A stretch of 64,000 nucleotides of DNA from Dyadobacter jiangsuensis (GTDB lineage: Bacteria; Bacteroidota; Bacteroidia; Cytophagales; Spirosomataceae): NCBI RefSeq assembly GCF_003014695.1, contig NZ_PYAS01000024.1, forward strand, positions 1 to 64,000, read 5' to 3'. The position numbers were made by a program, and so were the translations under genes. Shown piece after piece: positions 16,133 through 24,673 of the stretch; the stretch's first letter is position 1, and each line of letters opens with the position of its first letter. The notes beneath the pieces are model-generated. The model was not told the origin of the DNA, did not search any database, and worked only from the letters and a program-made list of their open reading frames with translations.

Positions 16133-17401
16133 ATGAAAACGTCTAAGTGGTTTATAGCAGCGATCATACTTTTTACTCACACCCTGACATTCGGCCATTC
16201 CAGCGACGTTCCCCCCGTATCAGAGGAGAAGTATGGTTACTTTTTGGATAAAAACCATAAAACAGCACGCATCCCGTTCGAGCTGCATTCCAACCTGATA
16301 TTGCTCTACGCGAAGATTAATGACAATGATTCGCTGCGTTTTATCCTCGACACGGGCGTTAGTTCGATCATTATCACTGATCCCAACATTCTCAAGGCCG
16401 ACAAGCTGCGTTTAACCAGAAAGGTTAACCTCACGGGAGCGGGCGAAGGCGCATCCATTTCCGCGCATGTGGCGATAGACAACAAGTTTTCGATGGGCAG
16501 GCTCCGGGCTAATCACCAGAATATCGTGATCCTCGAACAGGATTTCCTGCGGCTATCCGAGTATGTGGGCGTGCCTGTACACGGGATTTTCGGGTATGAA
16601 ATCTTCAACAACTTTGTGGTAACCATCGACTTTGCCAAAAAAGAAATATTGCTGATGCGGCCGGACAGGTACAAATACAAAACCAGCAAAGGCGACAAAC
16701 ACCCGCTCATTATCGAGGATACCAAGCCATTTACCGACGCCGTGACGCTTTTTGCCGATGGCCGCGAACATCCGATCCGCGTGCTGATAGACACCGGTGC
16801 CGGGCATGCATTGCTCTTGAATAACACACCCAAAGAAACATTCCGCTTGCCCGAAAAAGTGATCCGGGCGCAATTGGGCAGGGGGCTTAACGGGGTTATC
16901 AACGGAAACCTGGGCCGGGTCGACAAGATGAAACTGGGCCGTTTTGAACTGAATAATGTGGTAGCATCCTTTCCCGATAGCATTGCATTCGGTTCAAAAA
17001 TTCGGGCCGGGGCCGAGCGGCAGGGAAATATCGGTTGCGAGCTGCTCCGCCGTTTCAAGGTTACATTCAACTACGGCGAGCGCTACATGGTACTCAAACC
17101 GATCAGAAGCCGCCTGCGCGAGAAATTCGAGCATGATATGAGCGGCATGGAGATCCGTGCGGAAGGAAGGGATTTGCGCGATTACATCGTCAACCATATT
17201 GTAGATGACTCCCCAGCGGCGCATGCGGGCCTGATGGAGGGCGACCAGCTATTGTTTATCGACGACCACTCCGCTGCCGAGCTGAATGTGAGTGAGGTAT
17301 ATAAGCTGATGCAACGCGGCGACGGGAAAAACATCGATCTGCTCGTGAAACGCAAAGGCGATATTTTCTTTACCCAAATCACACTGCGCAGAATGATTTA
17401 G
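16133..17401 (+). CDS. Secreted retropepsin-like aspartyl protease with C-terminal PDZ domain
   Basis: 422 residues with a signal peptide (cleavage near FGHSS). Two copies of the aspartyl-protease motif are present, FILDTGVSS (Asp near 73) and VLIDTGAGHA (Asp near 219), so both halves of a pepsin-like active site are encoded in one chain. A PDZ domain occupies about 345-420 (DDSPAAHAGLMEGDQLLFIDD). Such proteins are common in Bacteroidota; their substrates are mostly unknown, and the site of action should be the periplasm. The strong Shine-Dalgarno site fixes the start. mnmD begins 5 bp after the stop. Confidence 0.85.
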   Translation: MKTSKWFIAAIILFTHTLTFGHSSDVPPVSEEKYGYFLDKNHKTARIPFELHSNLILLYAKINDNDSLRFILDTGVSSIIITDPNILKADKLRLTRKVNLTGAGEGASISAHVAIDNKFSMGRLRANHQNIVILEQDFLRLSEYVGVPVHGIFGYEIFNNFVVTIDFAKKEILLMRPDRYKYKTSKGDKHPLIIEDTKPFTDAVTLFADGREHPIRVLIDTGAGHALLLNNTPKETFRLPEKVIRAQLGRGLNGVINGNLGRVDKMKLGRFELNNVVASFPDSIAFGSKIRAGAERQGNIGCELLRRFKVTFNYGERYMVLKPIRSRLREKFEHDMSGMEIRAEGRDLRDYIVNHIVDDSPAAHAGLMEGDQLLFIDDHSAAELNVSEVYKLMQRGDGKNIDLLVKRKGDIFFTQITLRRMI

Positions 17402-17406
17402 TACTT

Positions 17407-18081
17407 TTGGCCAAACTAATATCCGGCCATTTGGAACGCTTTATCATCACGGAAGACGGCTCGCATTCACTGTTCAGTGCCCAGTTTAACCAGCAATACC
17501 ATTCCTTGCAGGGTGCCCTGAATGAATCGGAGCATATTTATATCAACCTTGGTTTGAGGCCGGCCCTTGAAAACGGGCCGGTTTCTGTTTTTGAAATGGG
17601 TTTCGGCACGGGACTGAATGCCTTTCTCGCATGGAAACTGGCCGATCACCTTCAAAAGCAGGTTTTCTACACTTCCGTGGAGGCTTATCCCGTTTCCCTG
17701 CTGGAAGCATCGCAGCTCAATTACGAGGAAGCCACAGGTGAAAAAGGTTTTATGCAGCTGCACCAGGCGCCTTGGGGCGAAGAGAGGGCTATCTCTCCCT
17801 ATTTCATTCTGCGAAAAGAAAAAGCCACTTTACAAGACTTCGCGCCGGACCGGTTTTTTGACGTCATTTTCTACGACGCATTTGACCCTCAGGCACAGCC
17901 TGAGCTCTGGACCAAAGAAATTTTTACCAAAATAGCGGCCCAAACCAAACCTGGCGGCGTATTAGTGACATATTCGTCGAAAGGCATCGTTAAAAGAGCA
18001 TTGGCGGCCGCAGGTTTCCAGGTAGAGCGGCACAAAGGCCCCGGCCGCAAGGCGCATATACTCAAAGCCATAAAACTCTGA
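17407..18081 (+). CDS. mnmD: tRNA 5-methylaminomethyl-2-thiouridine methyltransferase (MnmD)
   Basis: 224 residues. SAM-dependent methyltransferase for the wobble uridine of tRNA, equal to the N-terminal domain of E. coli MnmC without its FAD oxidase half. Motifs: DGSHSLFS, HYI-type EHIYINLGL, the SAM loop VFEMGFGTGLNAFLA (near 61), VIFYDAFDPQAQPELW (near 158) and a C-terminal GPGRKAHIL. No ATG fits; the reading frame opens at TTG (17407), 5 bp after the protease stop, so a TTG start with translational coupling is likely. Confidence 0.88.
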   Translation: MAKLISGHLERFIITEDGSHSLFSAQFNQQYHSLQGALNESEHIYINLGLRPALENGPVSVFEMGFGTGLNAFLAWKLADHLQKQVFYTSVEAYPVSLLEASQLNYEEATGEKGFMQLHQAPWGEERAISPYFILRKEKATLQDFAPDRFFDVIFYDAFDPQAQPELWTKEIFTKIAAQTKPGGVLVTYSSKGIVKRALAAAGFQVERHKGPGRKAHILKAIKL

Positions 18082-18105
18082 CATTCTTTAGCATCTAATA
18101 CCAAT

Positions 18106-18690
18106 ATGAATTACCAAAGCATTATTAGCCAGGAACTGAAAGAAGCACAATCCGTTCTCGACAATTTCCTGAGCGATCCGGAACAAATTGAAAAGATCGA
18201 AAAGGCGGCAGGTCTGATGGCCGACGCGATTATCCATAACGGTAAAATCCTTTCGTGCGGCAACGGCGGCTCGCATTGCGACGCTATGCATTTCGCGGAA
18301 GAACTTACCGGCCGCTACCGCGACAACCGCCGCGCATTACCGGCCATCGCGATCTCAGATGTGAGCCATTTGAGCTGTGTCAGCAACGATTTCGGCTATG
18401 AATATGTGTTTTCAAGATATATTGAAGCATTAGGCCAGCCCGGCGACGTGTTGCTTGGGCTGAGTACGAGCGGGAATTCCGCTAACATCATCCGCGCGAC
18501 CGAGGCTGCGAAAGCGAAAGGAATGAAGATCATCATCCTGTCAGGCAAGGATGGCGGCAAGCTCGCGGGTATTGCCGACGTCGAGATCCGCGTGCCGCAT
18601 TTCGGCTACGCCGACCGCATTCAGGAAATCCATATCAAGGTCATCCACATTTTCATGCTGCTGATCGAAAAAATGGTGCTGCGGGATTGA
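18106..18690 (+). CDS. gmhA: Phosphoheptose isomerase GmhA
   Basis: 194 residues (E. coli 192). Converts sedoheptulose 7-phosphate to D-glycero-D-manno-heptose 7-phosphate for the LPS inner core. SIS-fold features: SCGNGGSHCDAMHFAEELTG (near 49-68), the phosphate loop GLSTSGNSANI (near 120), and a C-terminal EIHIKVIHIFM containing the zinc/catalytic His. No other heptose genes adjoin it. Its stop is followed 30 bp later by a repeat array. Confidence 0.93.
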   Translation: MNYQSIISQELKEAQSVLDNFLSDPEQIEKIEKAAGLMADAIIHNGKILSCGNGGSHCDAMHFAEELTGRYRDNRRALPAIAISDVSHLSCVSNDFGYEYVFSRYIEALGQPGDVLLGLSTSGNSANIIRATEAAKAKGMKIIILSGKDGGKLAGIADVEIRVPHFGYADRIQEIHIKVIHIFMLLIEKMVLRD

Positions 18691-18720
18691 CGCGGTGCCG
18701 GTTTGGGGCACGTCATGTAA

Positions 18721-18965
18721 TGGTCATTTGTTGTCAGGAAGTAGTAATGTGTTGTCAGACATGGTCATTTATAGTCAGGTGTTGTCACGAAGTAGCAATG
18801 TGTTGTCAAGGATGGTCATTTTTGGTCAGGAATAGTCATTTGTTGTCAAGTATTGTTATTTGTCGGTGGAAGTTTGTTTATTGAGAAAAATAATTTTCAA
18901 CAAATGACCACACCTGACTATAAATGACAAATCCTGACAATACCTGACCACCTCCTGACTAAAAT
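18721..18965. repeat. Facing GTCA/TGAC 10-bp arrays between gmhA and the NUDIX gene
   Basis: Left arm: 14 units, GTCA or one-base variants, at 18723, 18733, 18744, 18754, 18764, 18774, 18784, 18795, 18805, 18815, 18825, 18835, 18845 and 18855 (two steps of 11, the rest 10). Spacer about 18865-18904, AT-rich. Right arm: TGAC at 18905, 18915, 18925, 18935, 18945 and 18956. The right arm ends 33 bp before the GTG of the next gene, so here the array lies between two genes on the same strand. Confidence 0.9.
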
Positions 18966-18997
18966 CCAACGATACCATCCAACACACCCGTACCACC

Positions 18998-19441
18998 GTG
19001 AACGTCCGTCCATCCGCTATCATTCTCGACCACGACAAGATCCTCACGCTGCGTTATCAATACGGCGAAAGGGAAGTATTTGCATTGCCCGGCGGTAATC
19101 CCGATCCCGGCGAATCGCTCTCGGATGCGCTCGCGCGGGAGCTGATGGAAGAGCTGGGCGTGGAGGTAGCAGTTGGTAAAATGGTCTCCTGCGGGGAAGT
19201 AATCTGGCAGGAAGTGCGGAAAGAGACGCTGCATATGGTATTTAACGCAAATATAACAAAGGGCACCCCGGCGCTCGATCCGGCGCATACCACGGCGCTG
19301 GAAATCGTGTGGTTACCGGTGGCATCGCTTGCTTCCAGGCATTTGTATCCCAATGTCGGCCCTCAAATCGCTGCATTCTGCAATGATTCACTGCATTCGG
19401 GGCATATCGGGGTGATCGACCAGCCCTACGTGCGCTCATAA
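18998..19441 (+). CDS. NUDIX hydrolase
   Basis: 147 residues, starting at GTG. The NUDIX box G-x5-E-x7-REL-x-EELGV is complete (GNPDPGESLSDALARELMEELGV in part, residues about 32-54), giving the Mg2+-binding helix that hydrolyses a nucleoside diphosphate linked to some group X. ALPGGNPDPGE and the short length are typical of the MutT-like/ADP-ribose-type group; the substrate cannot be predicted. Directly preceded by the repeat array, so its promoter must lie within or upstream of that array. Confidence 0.85.
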   Translation: MNVRPSAIILDHDKILTLRYQYGEREVFALPGGNPDPGESLSDALARELMEELGVEVAVGKMVSCGEVIWQEVRKETLHMVFNANITKGTPALDPAHTTALEIVWLPVASLASRHLYPNVGPQIAAFCNDSLHSGHIGVIDQPYVRS

Positions 19442-19498
19442 ACCGGTTAGTTGGCGGCAATACTTCTTCCTTCGTTTCTATAAGAGAGAAACATACCG

Positions 19499-19506
19499 TA
19501 CTTTTG
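19499..19506 (+). promoter_or_regulatory. Candidate -7 promoter element for the SNF2 helicase
   Basis: TACTTTTG matches TAnnTTTG exactly, 24 bases before the ATG at 19531. A GTTTC about 20 bases upstream is a weak -33 candidate. Confidence 0.4.
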
Positions 19507-19530
19507 CGTTTTTAACAGGCAGCAGGGTAA

Positions 19531-22500
19531 ATGGAAAACGAAAAGAAGGAGAAATTATCCAACTTCTTACTAAGACGGGCGGAGCGGGATGTATTGTCAA
19601 GAGGGCGTTCCATTTATAGCAGTGGCGGCTTAAAGGTTTCCAAACTCGATTATAATGGCCCCGGTAATGCTGAGTTCAAAGTCAAAAGCGACTATTCGAT
19701 CCAGTATTACCAGATTTTCATCCGCGATTTTCTCACACCGCAGATAACCACCGAATGTTCATGCCCCGACAAAGCCGGGTTGTGCAAGCACCGCGTGGCC
19801 AGTATTTTGTACATTCTCGATAAAATGCCGACGATCAAGCAGGTTGTCCACGAAATGGGCAACACGGTGATCGAGCTGCAAGAAATTCGTGAAATGCAGT
19901 TGCGCGGCATGGTACTCGATGAAACCTGGCAAAATCGTGAAAACGTAGGCCCGGTGGAGATCGTATCGGCGAAAGAAGGAGAGGCCGAATGCCGGGTGAC
20001 GGACAAAGGGCAGGATTATATGACCACTTTCCGGCGTGTGAAAGGCACCCGGCAGGTTCAGACTTCCTGTACTTGTAGCCAGAAACTGTGGGTACCGCTC
20101 TGCGAACATAAGCTCGCCGCATTGCTCAAACTCCGTGAGGAGTTGGGTGAAAAAGCATTTGAGGTAATGCGCGACCTGACCGTCGAGAAAAGCAACCTGC
20201 TGGCCGAATACGGCTATTCCCTCGAAGATCAGTTTAAAGATAAATTCGAATTCCGGCTGGATGAGGACGGCGGGCTGCATTTGATCAAGCTCGATCCGGC
20301 GATTCAGAAAGTGGGCGCCTACCAGGACTGGCAGTCGCTGCGCGAGCGCATATTGCCCGTACAGGAATCGTCATTTGCGGTCACGCTGACTGATAATGGT
20401 CAGGACGACGAGGACCGCGTTTCCATTTTTGTGTTCTGGCCAAAAGGGAAAAATCACCTGCTGGATATTGGTTTCGGGGTTTTCTCGGTCAAATTCAGTT
20501 CGAAATCCGAGAAGGTTACCAACATCCGCAATATTGCCGGAGGTTCGAGCCACTATTATAATGCGGATGAAATTCCGGTACTCACCGAGTCGGACGCGCG
20601 TCTGGTGCGCATGGCGAAGCATTGGGAGGAAGGTTTGCAAAAATTCATCCGTAAGCAAGGCTGGGCTTACAATGCCTACCTGCATTTCGATGATGTGGAG
20701 GCCGACCAGCGTTATGAGGCGCGCAACTACGTGGGCAAGCAGCTTACCCGCGTTTTCAACGACCTCGACGGCGACCGGCTTTTCCTGGCAGATGGCGATT
20801 ACGTCACCAGCAACCACCAGCTCACACAGCTGGAACTGCACCGCGAGCCGGTCAAACTGTTCTTTGTGCTTACCGAAGACAAGGAATTCATTACGCTCAA
20901 TCCCTACGTTGAAATCAAACCGGGCACGCCGCTGGAATTGCAGAAAGTGGTGTCGCTCGACAGTTTCTGGCTGGGGCTTTACAACGAAAAGACATTATTC
21001 CGCTGGGCGGGCATCAGCGAGGCCGAAATGGTCGCTTACCTGGGCCAGAACGGATTTAAAATACGGGTTAAGAAAGACTTTGGCGACGATTTCCTGAAAA
21101 ACTGGATCATTCCGGTTTCCGAAAAGTTCGATGTCATTTTCCAGACCCGCCACGAAATACAAACTTCGCCGCTGGCATTCCAGAAACCGAAGTTTTACCT
21201 GAAAGAAGACGAGGCGAATCTGCTCATCGTACCTTCCTATGTGTATTTGGAAGAAAACAGCGAAGAAGAGCTGGAACTGCTGCACGACCAACGCCGAACC
21301 AGAACGAGTTTCGACAACAACCAGATCACCATGCTGGAACGTGACGTTCAGGCTGAGAATGCGATCTGGGATTGGTCAAAGGCATTGCATCCGAGCTTTG
21401 AGCATCAAACGGGTCAGCCGTTCTTCTACGTGCCTTTCGAGCAGGTAATGAAAGATGGATGGCTCTTCAATTTTGTGGACGCCGCCAAGAAGAAACACTA
21501 CGAGATTTTCGGGTTCAAGGACCTGAAAAAAATGAAGTTTAATCCCAACCGGGGTACGGTGAAGGTGCATACTTCATCGGGTATCGACTGGTTCGATATG
21601 AAAATCGAGATCAGTTTCGGCGACCAAACGGTATCCCTGGCCGATGCGAAGAAAGCATTGCTCAAAAAGCAGAACTATATTCAGTTGCAGGACGGCTCGT
21701 TGGGTGTGCTACCCGACGAATGGATCGCGAAGCTGGAACCGCTTATGCAGTTCGGCCGCGTGAACGACGACCAGCTTCATTTGTCCAAAATCCATTTCTC
21801 GCTCATCGACGAACTGGTTTCGGAAATCGATAACGAGGATGTGTTCCGGGAGCTTTGGGAGAAGAAGCAGAAACTCCTCAATTTTAAGCAGATTCCGTCG
21901 GTACCACTTCCGCAGAACATCGAGGCGACGCTTCGCCAATACCAGGAGGAGGGTTACAAATGGCTTCATTTCCTCGATGAATTCCAATGGGGCGGCTGCC
22001 TGGCGGACGATATGGGTTTGGGAAAAACCCTGCAAATGCTGACCTTCCTGCAAAACCAGAAAAACCTGGATCCGGAATATACGAATCTTGTCGTAGTTCC
22101 TACCACCTTGATTTTCAACTGGCAGGCGGAAGCGGCGAAATTCACGCCGGATCTGAAATTGTACGTTCACCGGGGTATGGCCAGAAGGAAGGACATCGAG
22201 TTTTTCCGCGAATACGACATTATCCTCACGACATACGGAACGATGCGCAGCGATGTCGAACTGCTGCGGGAGTTCGATTTCAACTACATTATTCTCGACG
22301 AGGCACAGGCCATTAAAAACCCCGATTCGCTCACGTCCAAGGCCTCGCGCCTGCTGCGCGCACGCAACCGCCTGACGATGACGGGTACGCCTGTGGAAAA
22401 CAATACATTTGATCTGTACTCGCAATTCGAATTCCTGAACCCCGGAATGCTTGGCCACGCCGACTTCTTCCGGACGGAATATGCCACGCCGATTGATAAG

Positions 22501-23313
22501 TACCAGGATAAGGAAAAGGCCGCCGAACTGCGGAAACTCGTGTATCCATTTATGCTCAAACGCACGAAAGAAGAGGTAGCGACGGATTTGCCGGATAAAA
22601 CCGAGACGATCCTATTCTGTGAAATGGGCAACAAGCAGCGGAAGGTTTACGATACATTCCGCGAGCGTTACCGGCAGGAAATTGCCGAAAAACTGGCAAC
22701 CGAGGGCCTCAACAAGAGCAGTTTCCTCATTCTGGAAGCCCTATTGAAGCTGCGCCAGATTTGCGATTCGCCGTCTATATTGTCGGGCGACGAAGATTTT
22801 GGAAATGAATCGGCGAAGCTCGAAGAAATTACCCGTGAAATCGAAGAGAATGCTTCGAATCACAAAATATTGATATTCAGTCAATTCCTGGGTATGCTGG
22901 ACCTGATCCGCAAGCATTTGGAAAAAATGAATATCCCCTACGAATACCTCGATGGCCAGACCGTCGACCGGGCGGGACGCGTGAACCGCTTCCAGAACGA
23001 CTCGACCTGCCGCGTATTCCTGATGAGCCTCAAAGCGGGCGGGGTAGGGCTTAACCTTACCGAAGCGGATTACGTTTACCTCGTCGATCCTTGGTGGAAC
23101 CCGGCCGTGGAGCGCCAGGCGATCGACCGTACGCACCGCATCGGGCAGACGCGCAAGGTATTTGCCTATAAAATGATCTGTAAGGATACGATCGAAGAGA
23201 AAATTCTGCTGTTGCAGCAACGTAAGCAGGACTTGGCGGAAGATTTGGTGGGCGGGGAGTCCGGCTTTATCAAGAAACTGAGCCAGGAAGATATTATGGG
23301 GCTTTTCAGCTAA
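19531..23313 (+). CDS. SWIM-domain SNF2-family helicase/ATPase
   Basis: 1260 residues. Two zinc-binding SWIM-type motifs lie at the N-terminus: CSCPDKAGLCKH (near 76) and CTCSQKLWVPLCEH (near 179). A large middle region (about 200-780) has no clear family. The SNF2 ATPase follows, with LADDMGLGKTLQ (Walker A, near 824), ILDEAQAIKNP (Walker B, near 921), TGTPVENN, then the second lobe with LMSLKAGGVGLNL and DPWWNPAVERQAIDRTHRIGQ near 1185. Bacterial members are double-stranded-DNA translocases thought to clear proteins or RNA polymerase from DNA (RapA/HepA-like). It is monocistronic and intact. Confidence 0.9.
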   Translation: MENEKKEKLSNFLLRRAERDVLSRGRSIYSSGGLKVSKLDYNGPGNAEFKVKSDYSIQYYQIFIRDFLTPQITTECSCPDKAGLCKHRVASILYILDKMPTIKQVVHEMGNTVIELQEIREMQLRGMVLDETWQNRENVGPVEIVSAKEGEAECRVTDKGQDYMTTFRRVKGTRQVQTSCTCSQKLWVPLCEHKLAALLKLREELGEKAFEVMRDLTVEKSNLLAEYGYSLEDQFKDKFEFRLDEDGGLHLIKLDPAIQKVGAYQDWQSLRERILPVQESSFAVTLTDNGQDDEDRVSIFVFWPKGKNHLLDIGFGVFSVKFSSKSEKVTNIRNIAGGSSHYYNADEIPVLTESDARLVRMAKHWEEGLQKFIRKQGWAYNAYLHFDDVEADQRYEARNYVGKQLTRVFNDLDGDRLFLADGDYVTSNHQLTQLELHREPVKLFFVLTEDKEFITLNPYVEIKPGTPLELQKVVSLDSFWLGLYNEKTLFRWAGISEAEMVAYLGQNGFKIRVKKDFGDDFLKNWIIPVSEKFDVIFQTRHEIQTSPLAFQKPKFYLKEDEANLLIVPSYVYLEENSEEELELLHDQRRTRTSFDNNQITMLERDVQAENAIWDWSKALHPSFEHQTGQPFFYVPFEQVMKDGWLFNFVDAAKKKHYEIFGFKDLKKMKFNPNRGTVKVHTSSGIDWFDMKIEISFGDQTVSLADAKKALLKKQNYIQLQDGSLGVLPDEWIAKLEPLMQFGRVNDDQLHLSKIHFSLIDELVSEIDNEDVFRELWEKKQKLLNFKQIPSVPLPQNIEATLRQYQEEGYKWLHFLDEFQWGGCLADDMGLGKTLQMLTFLQNQKNLDPEYTNLVVVPTTLIFNWQAEAAKFTPDLKLYVHRGMARRKDIEFFREYDIILTTYGTMRSDVELLREFDFNYIILDEAQAIKNPDSLTSKASRLLRARNRLTMTGTPVENNTFDLYSQFEFLNPGMLGHADFFRTEYATPIDKYQDKEKAAELRKLVYPFMLKRTKEEVATDLPDKTETILFCEMGNKQRKVYDTFRERYRQEIAEKLATEGLNKSSFLILEALLKLRQICDSPSILSGDEDFGNESAKLEEITREIEENASNHKILIFSQFLGMLDLIRKHLEKMNIPYEYLDGQTVDRAGRVNRFQNDSTCRVFLMSLKAGGVGLNLTEADYVYLVDPWWNPAVERQAIDRTHRIGQTRKVFAYKMICKDTIEEKILLLQQRKQDLAEDLVGGESGFIKKLSQEDIMGLFS

Positions 23314-23325
23314 TATCGGATGAAT

Positions 23326-23364
23326 GCTAAATTACTGAATCGAATGTAGGTTCAGTAATTTAGC
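23326..23364. repeat. Perfect 14-bp inverted repeat overlapping a stop codon
   Basis: GCTAAATTACTGAA (23326-23339) and TTCAGTAATTTAGC (23351-23364), with an 11-base loop. The right arm encodes the last residues and stop codon of the minus-strand gene at 23352. No T tract follows on either strand, so a standard terminator is unlikely, although it sits between convergent genes. Confidence 0.7.
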
Positions 23365-23642
23365 AACTTGCTGCCGGCAGAAATGTGCAGTAATCTTTGG
23401 TTAACCAATCGGGCCGTAGGCTCTGATTTCAGCGAATCCGCGGAGGCGAATTCGAACGTCTGCGAGTCGGTCAGTTCGGCATATTCCGGCGCCGAGGTGC
23501 CTCCATCCTTTGGAGCAAGTGGTGAAGGATTGTACATTTTTTCTACACCTGTGGGTTGGGCGGTTCCATACCGGGCTTCTTTTTGTATTACACACAGAAC
23601 CAGTAAAAATGAGGCAGTTAGAAGAGTAATTTTATTTTTCAT
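23352..23642 (-). CDS. Small exported hypothetical protein
   Basis: 96 residues, family not recognised. The N-terminus MKNKITLLTASFLLVLC is a clear export signal; LVLC is a poor lipobox, so either signal peptidase is possible. The mature part is Ser/Ala/Pro-rich with no motif (PSPLAPKDGG, TDSQTFEFASADS). A plus-strand frame covers the same bases but has no protein-like features. The gene ends inside one arm of the inverted repeat. Called real mainly because of the signal peptide. Confidence 0.45.
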   Translation of the reverse strand: MKNKITLLTASFLLVLCVIQKEARYGTAQPTGVEKMYNPSPLAPKDGGTSAPEYAELTDSQTFEFASADSLKSEPTARLVNQRLLHISAGSKLLNY

Positions 23643-23741
23643 GTCCAGAGATGTCTATTGTTCAGGGTTCTAAATCAGACAACACTTTCACAAAGAGCAA
23701 ATTTCGCGCCAGAAGGTTGGAACACAGTTTCAAATGGTGAC

Positions 23742-23779
23742 AAAAAAAGCCCGTTTCCGCTGAGAAACAGGCCTTTTTT
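23742..23779 (-). terminator. Probable terminator of ridA
   Basis: Minus strand: stem GGCCTGTTTC / GAAACGGGC with internal mismatches and loop TCAGCG, followed by a run of seven T, beginning 17 bp after the ridA stop. Confidence 0.65.
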
Positions 23780-23795
23780 GAAATATTCCAATGTG

Positions 23796-24179
23796 CTACT
23801 GCACTATTGCTGTGAATTCAATCTCGACAAGGTAGTCGGCCGATACCAATTTGCTGATTTCGTAGATACCTGTCGTGGGTTTAATGGTGCCAAAATACGC
23901 ACCATGTGCGCGCGCGATATCCTCAAAAAGGGTAATATCCGTGGTAAAAATGCGCGTGCGGACCACATCTGCCAGGCTGGCGCCCGCATCCTGCAACACC
24001 TTCTCGATGCGCTCAATGATATTGTTCGTCTGTGCGTAAGCGTCGTCAGCTTTCACTTTGTCGCCATCCACGATAGCAACCGTCCCGGCCACCTCAATGA
24101 TATTTCCGATCCGAACCGCCCGGCAATACCCCATTTTGTCTTCCCAAGGGGATCCTGAGAGTATATTTTGTCTTGACAT
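23796..24179 (-). CDS. RidA family enamine/imine deaminase-like protein
   Basis: 127 residues, the normal RidA size. Conserved features: AVRIGNIIEVAGTVAI near the start, the QTNNIIERIEKVLQDAGASLADVVRTRIFTTD helix-strand block with the substrate-binding Arg (VRTRI, near 86), and the C-terminal LVEIEFTAIV with the Glu that orients water. RidA enzymes hydrolyse reactive enamines from PLP enzymes; this branch (with GDKVKADDAYAQTNN) is a RidA paralogue group, so the exact substrate is open. Confidence 0.85.
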   Translation of the reverse strand: MSRQNILSGSPWEDKMGYCRAVRIGNIIEVAGTVAIVDGDKVKADDAYAQTNNIIERIEKVLQDAGASLADVVRTRIFTTDITLFEDIARAHGAYFGTIKPTTGIYEISKLVSADYLVEIEFTAIVQ

Positions 24180-24206
24180 ATTAAGTTGTTAAAAATAGAA
24201 ATTACC

Positions 24207-24214
24207 CAAAGTTA
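24207..24214 (-). promoter_or_regulatory. Candidate -7 promoter element for ridA
   Basis: TAACTTTG on the minus strand matches TAnnTTTG exactly, 28 bases before the ridA ATG and just after the stop of the toxin-like gene. ridA can therefore be transcribed separately from that pair. Confidence 0.45.
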
Positions 24215-24218
24215 AGGA

Positions 24219-24668
24219 TCAATCGCTTGCAAGAAGCCTCCTGAACCGGCGTTTTACACTTGCTGAATGACAAAAGCAATCTTTCAAATCCTTGAATTCG
24301 GTATCTTTCAGCCGGCCGACAACTTGGTAATCGAGTCCTTCCACCGGATAAATATCCTTCAAGTTTGCGATCTCATACTCATCTATTTGTTGTCCATAAA
24401 CAAACGTATCAAGCGGGAACGCCCAGTTGTTAGTTGCCACGGGTAAGCCGGCTTTGAAAACGAAGCAGTTAAAACACGCTTCGGGAACTTCAATACAACC
24501 GTAGGCTTCAGAAGAAGCTGTTGGCCTGAAATCGCGACTCGACGGCAGGCTTGCAAGTATTGTGCTGGCGCCGATCATTTTCAGGACGATGAAATACTTA
24601 GCTTTGGGAGGGTTACTGTTCTTAAAATAGAACAGCTCAAAGTATAGAATATCGCCTTCTCCGCCCAT
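24219..24668 (-). CDS. Hypothetical protein, candidate toxin partner of a Panacea-domain antitoxin
   Basis: 149 residues, no family recognised. No signal peptide. The N-terminal half alternates hydrophobic strands with polar turns (GDILYFELFYFKNS, AKYFIVLKMIG, STILASLPSSRDF), reminiscent of the small beta-barrel toxins of the MazF/PemK/CcdB fold. It then has CIEVPEACFNCFVFKAG and NWAFPLDTFVYG, and a basic C-terminus (VKRRFRRLL). The ATG lies 5 bp after the stop of a Panacea-domain gene, which in known PanAT loci is the antitoxin. The toxin role is inferred from this arrangement only. Confidence 0.5.
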   Translation of the reverse strand: MGGEGDILYFELFYFKNSNPPKAKYFIVLKMIGASTILASLPSSRDFRPTASSEAYGCIEVPEACFNCFVFKAGLPVATNNWAFPLDTFVYGQQIDEYEIANLKDIYPVEGLDYQVVGRLKDTEFKDLKDCFCHSASVKRRFRRLLASD

Positions 24669-24673
24669 CCTGT

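Noticed and set aside
18687..18884. Open frame of 65 residues (Cys/Val/Trp-rich)
   Set aside because: It is a translation of the GTCA repeat array and has no protein-like character.
18721..18965. Could be a CRISPR array
   Set aside because: The unit is 10 bp with no spacer, the arms are in opposite orientation and no cas gene is near.
23368..23673. 101-residue plus-strand frame
   Set aside because: It overlaps the minus-strand small exported gene, which has a clear signal peptide; the plus-strand frame has no domain or signal.
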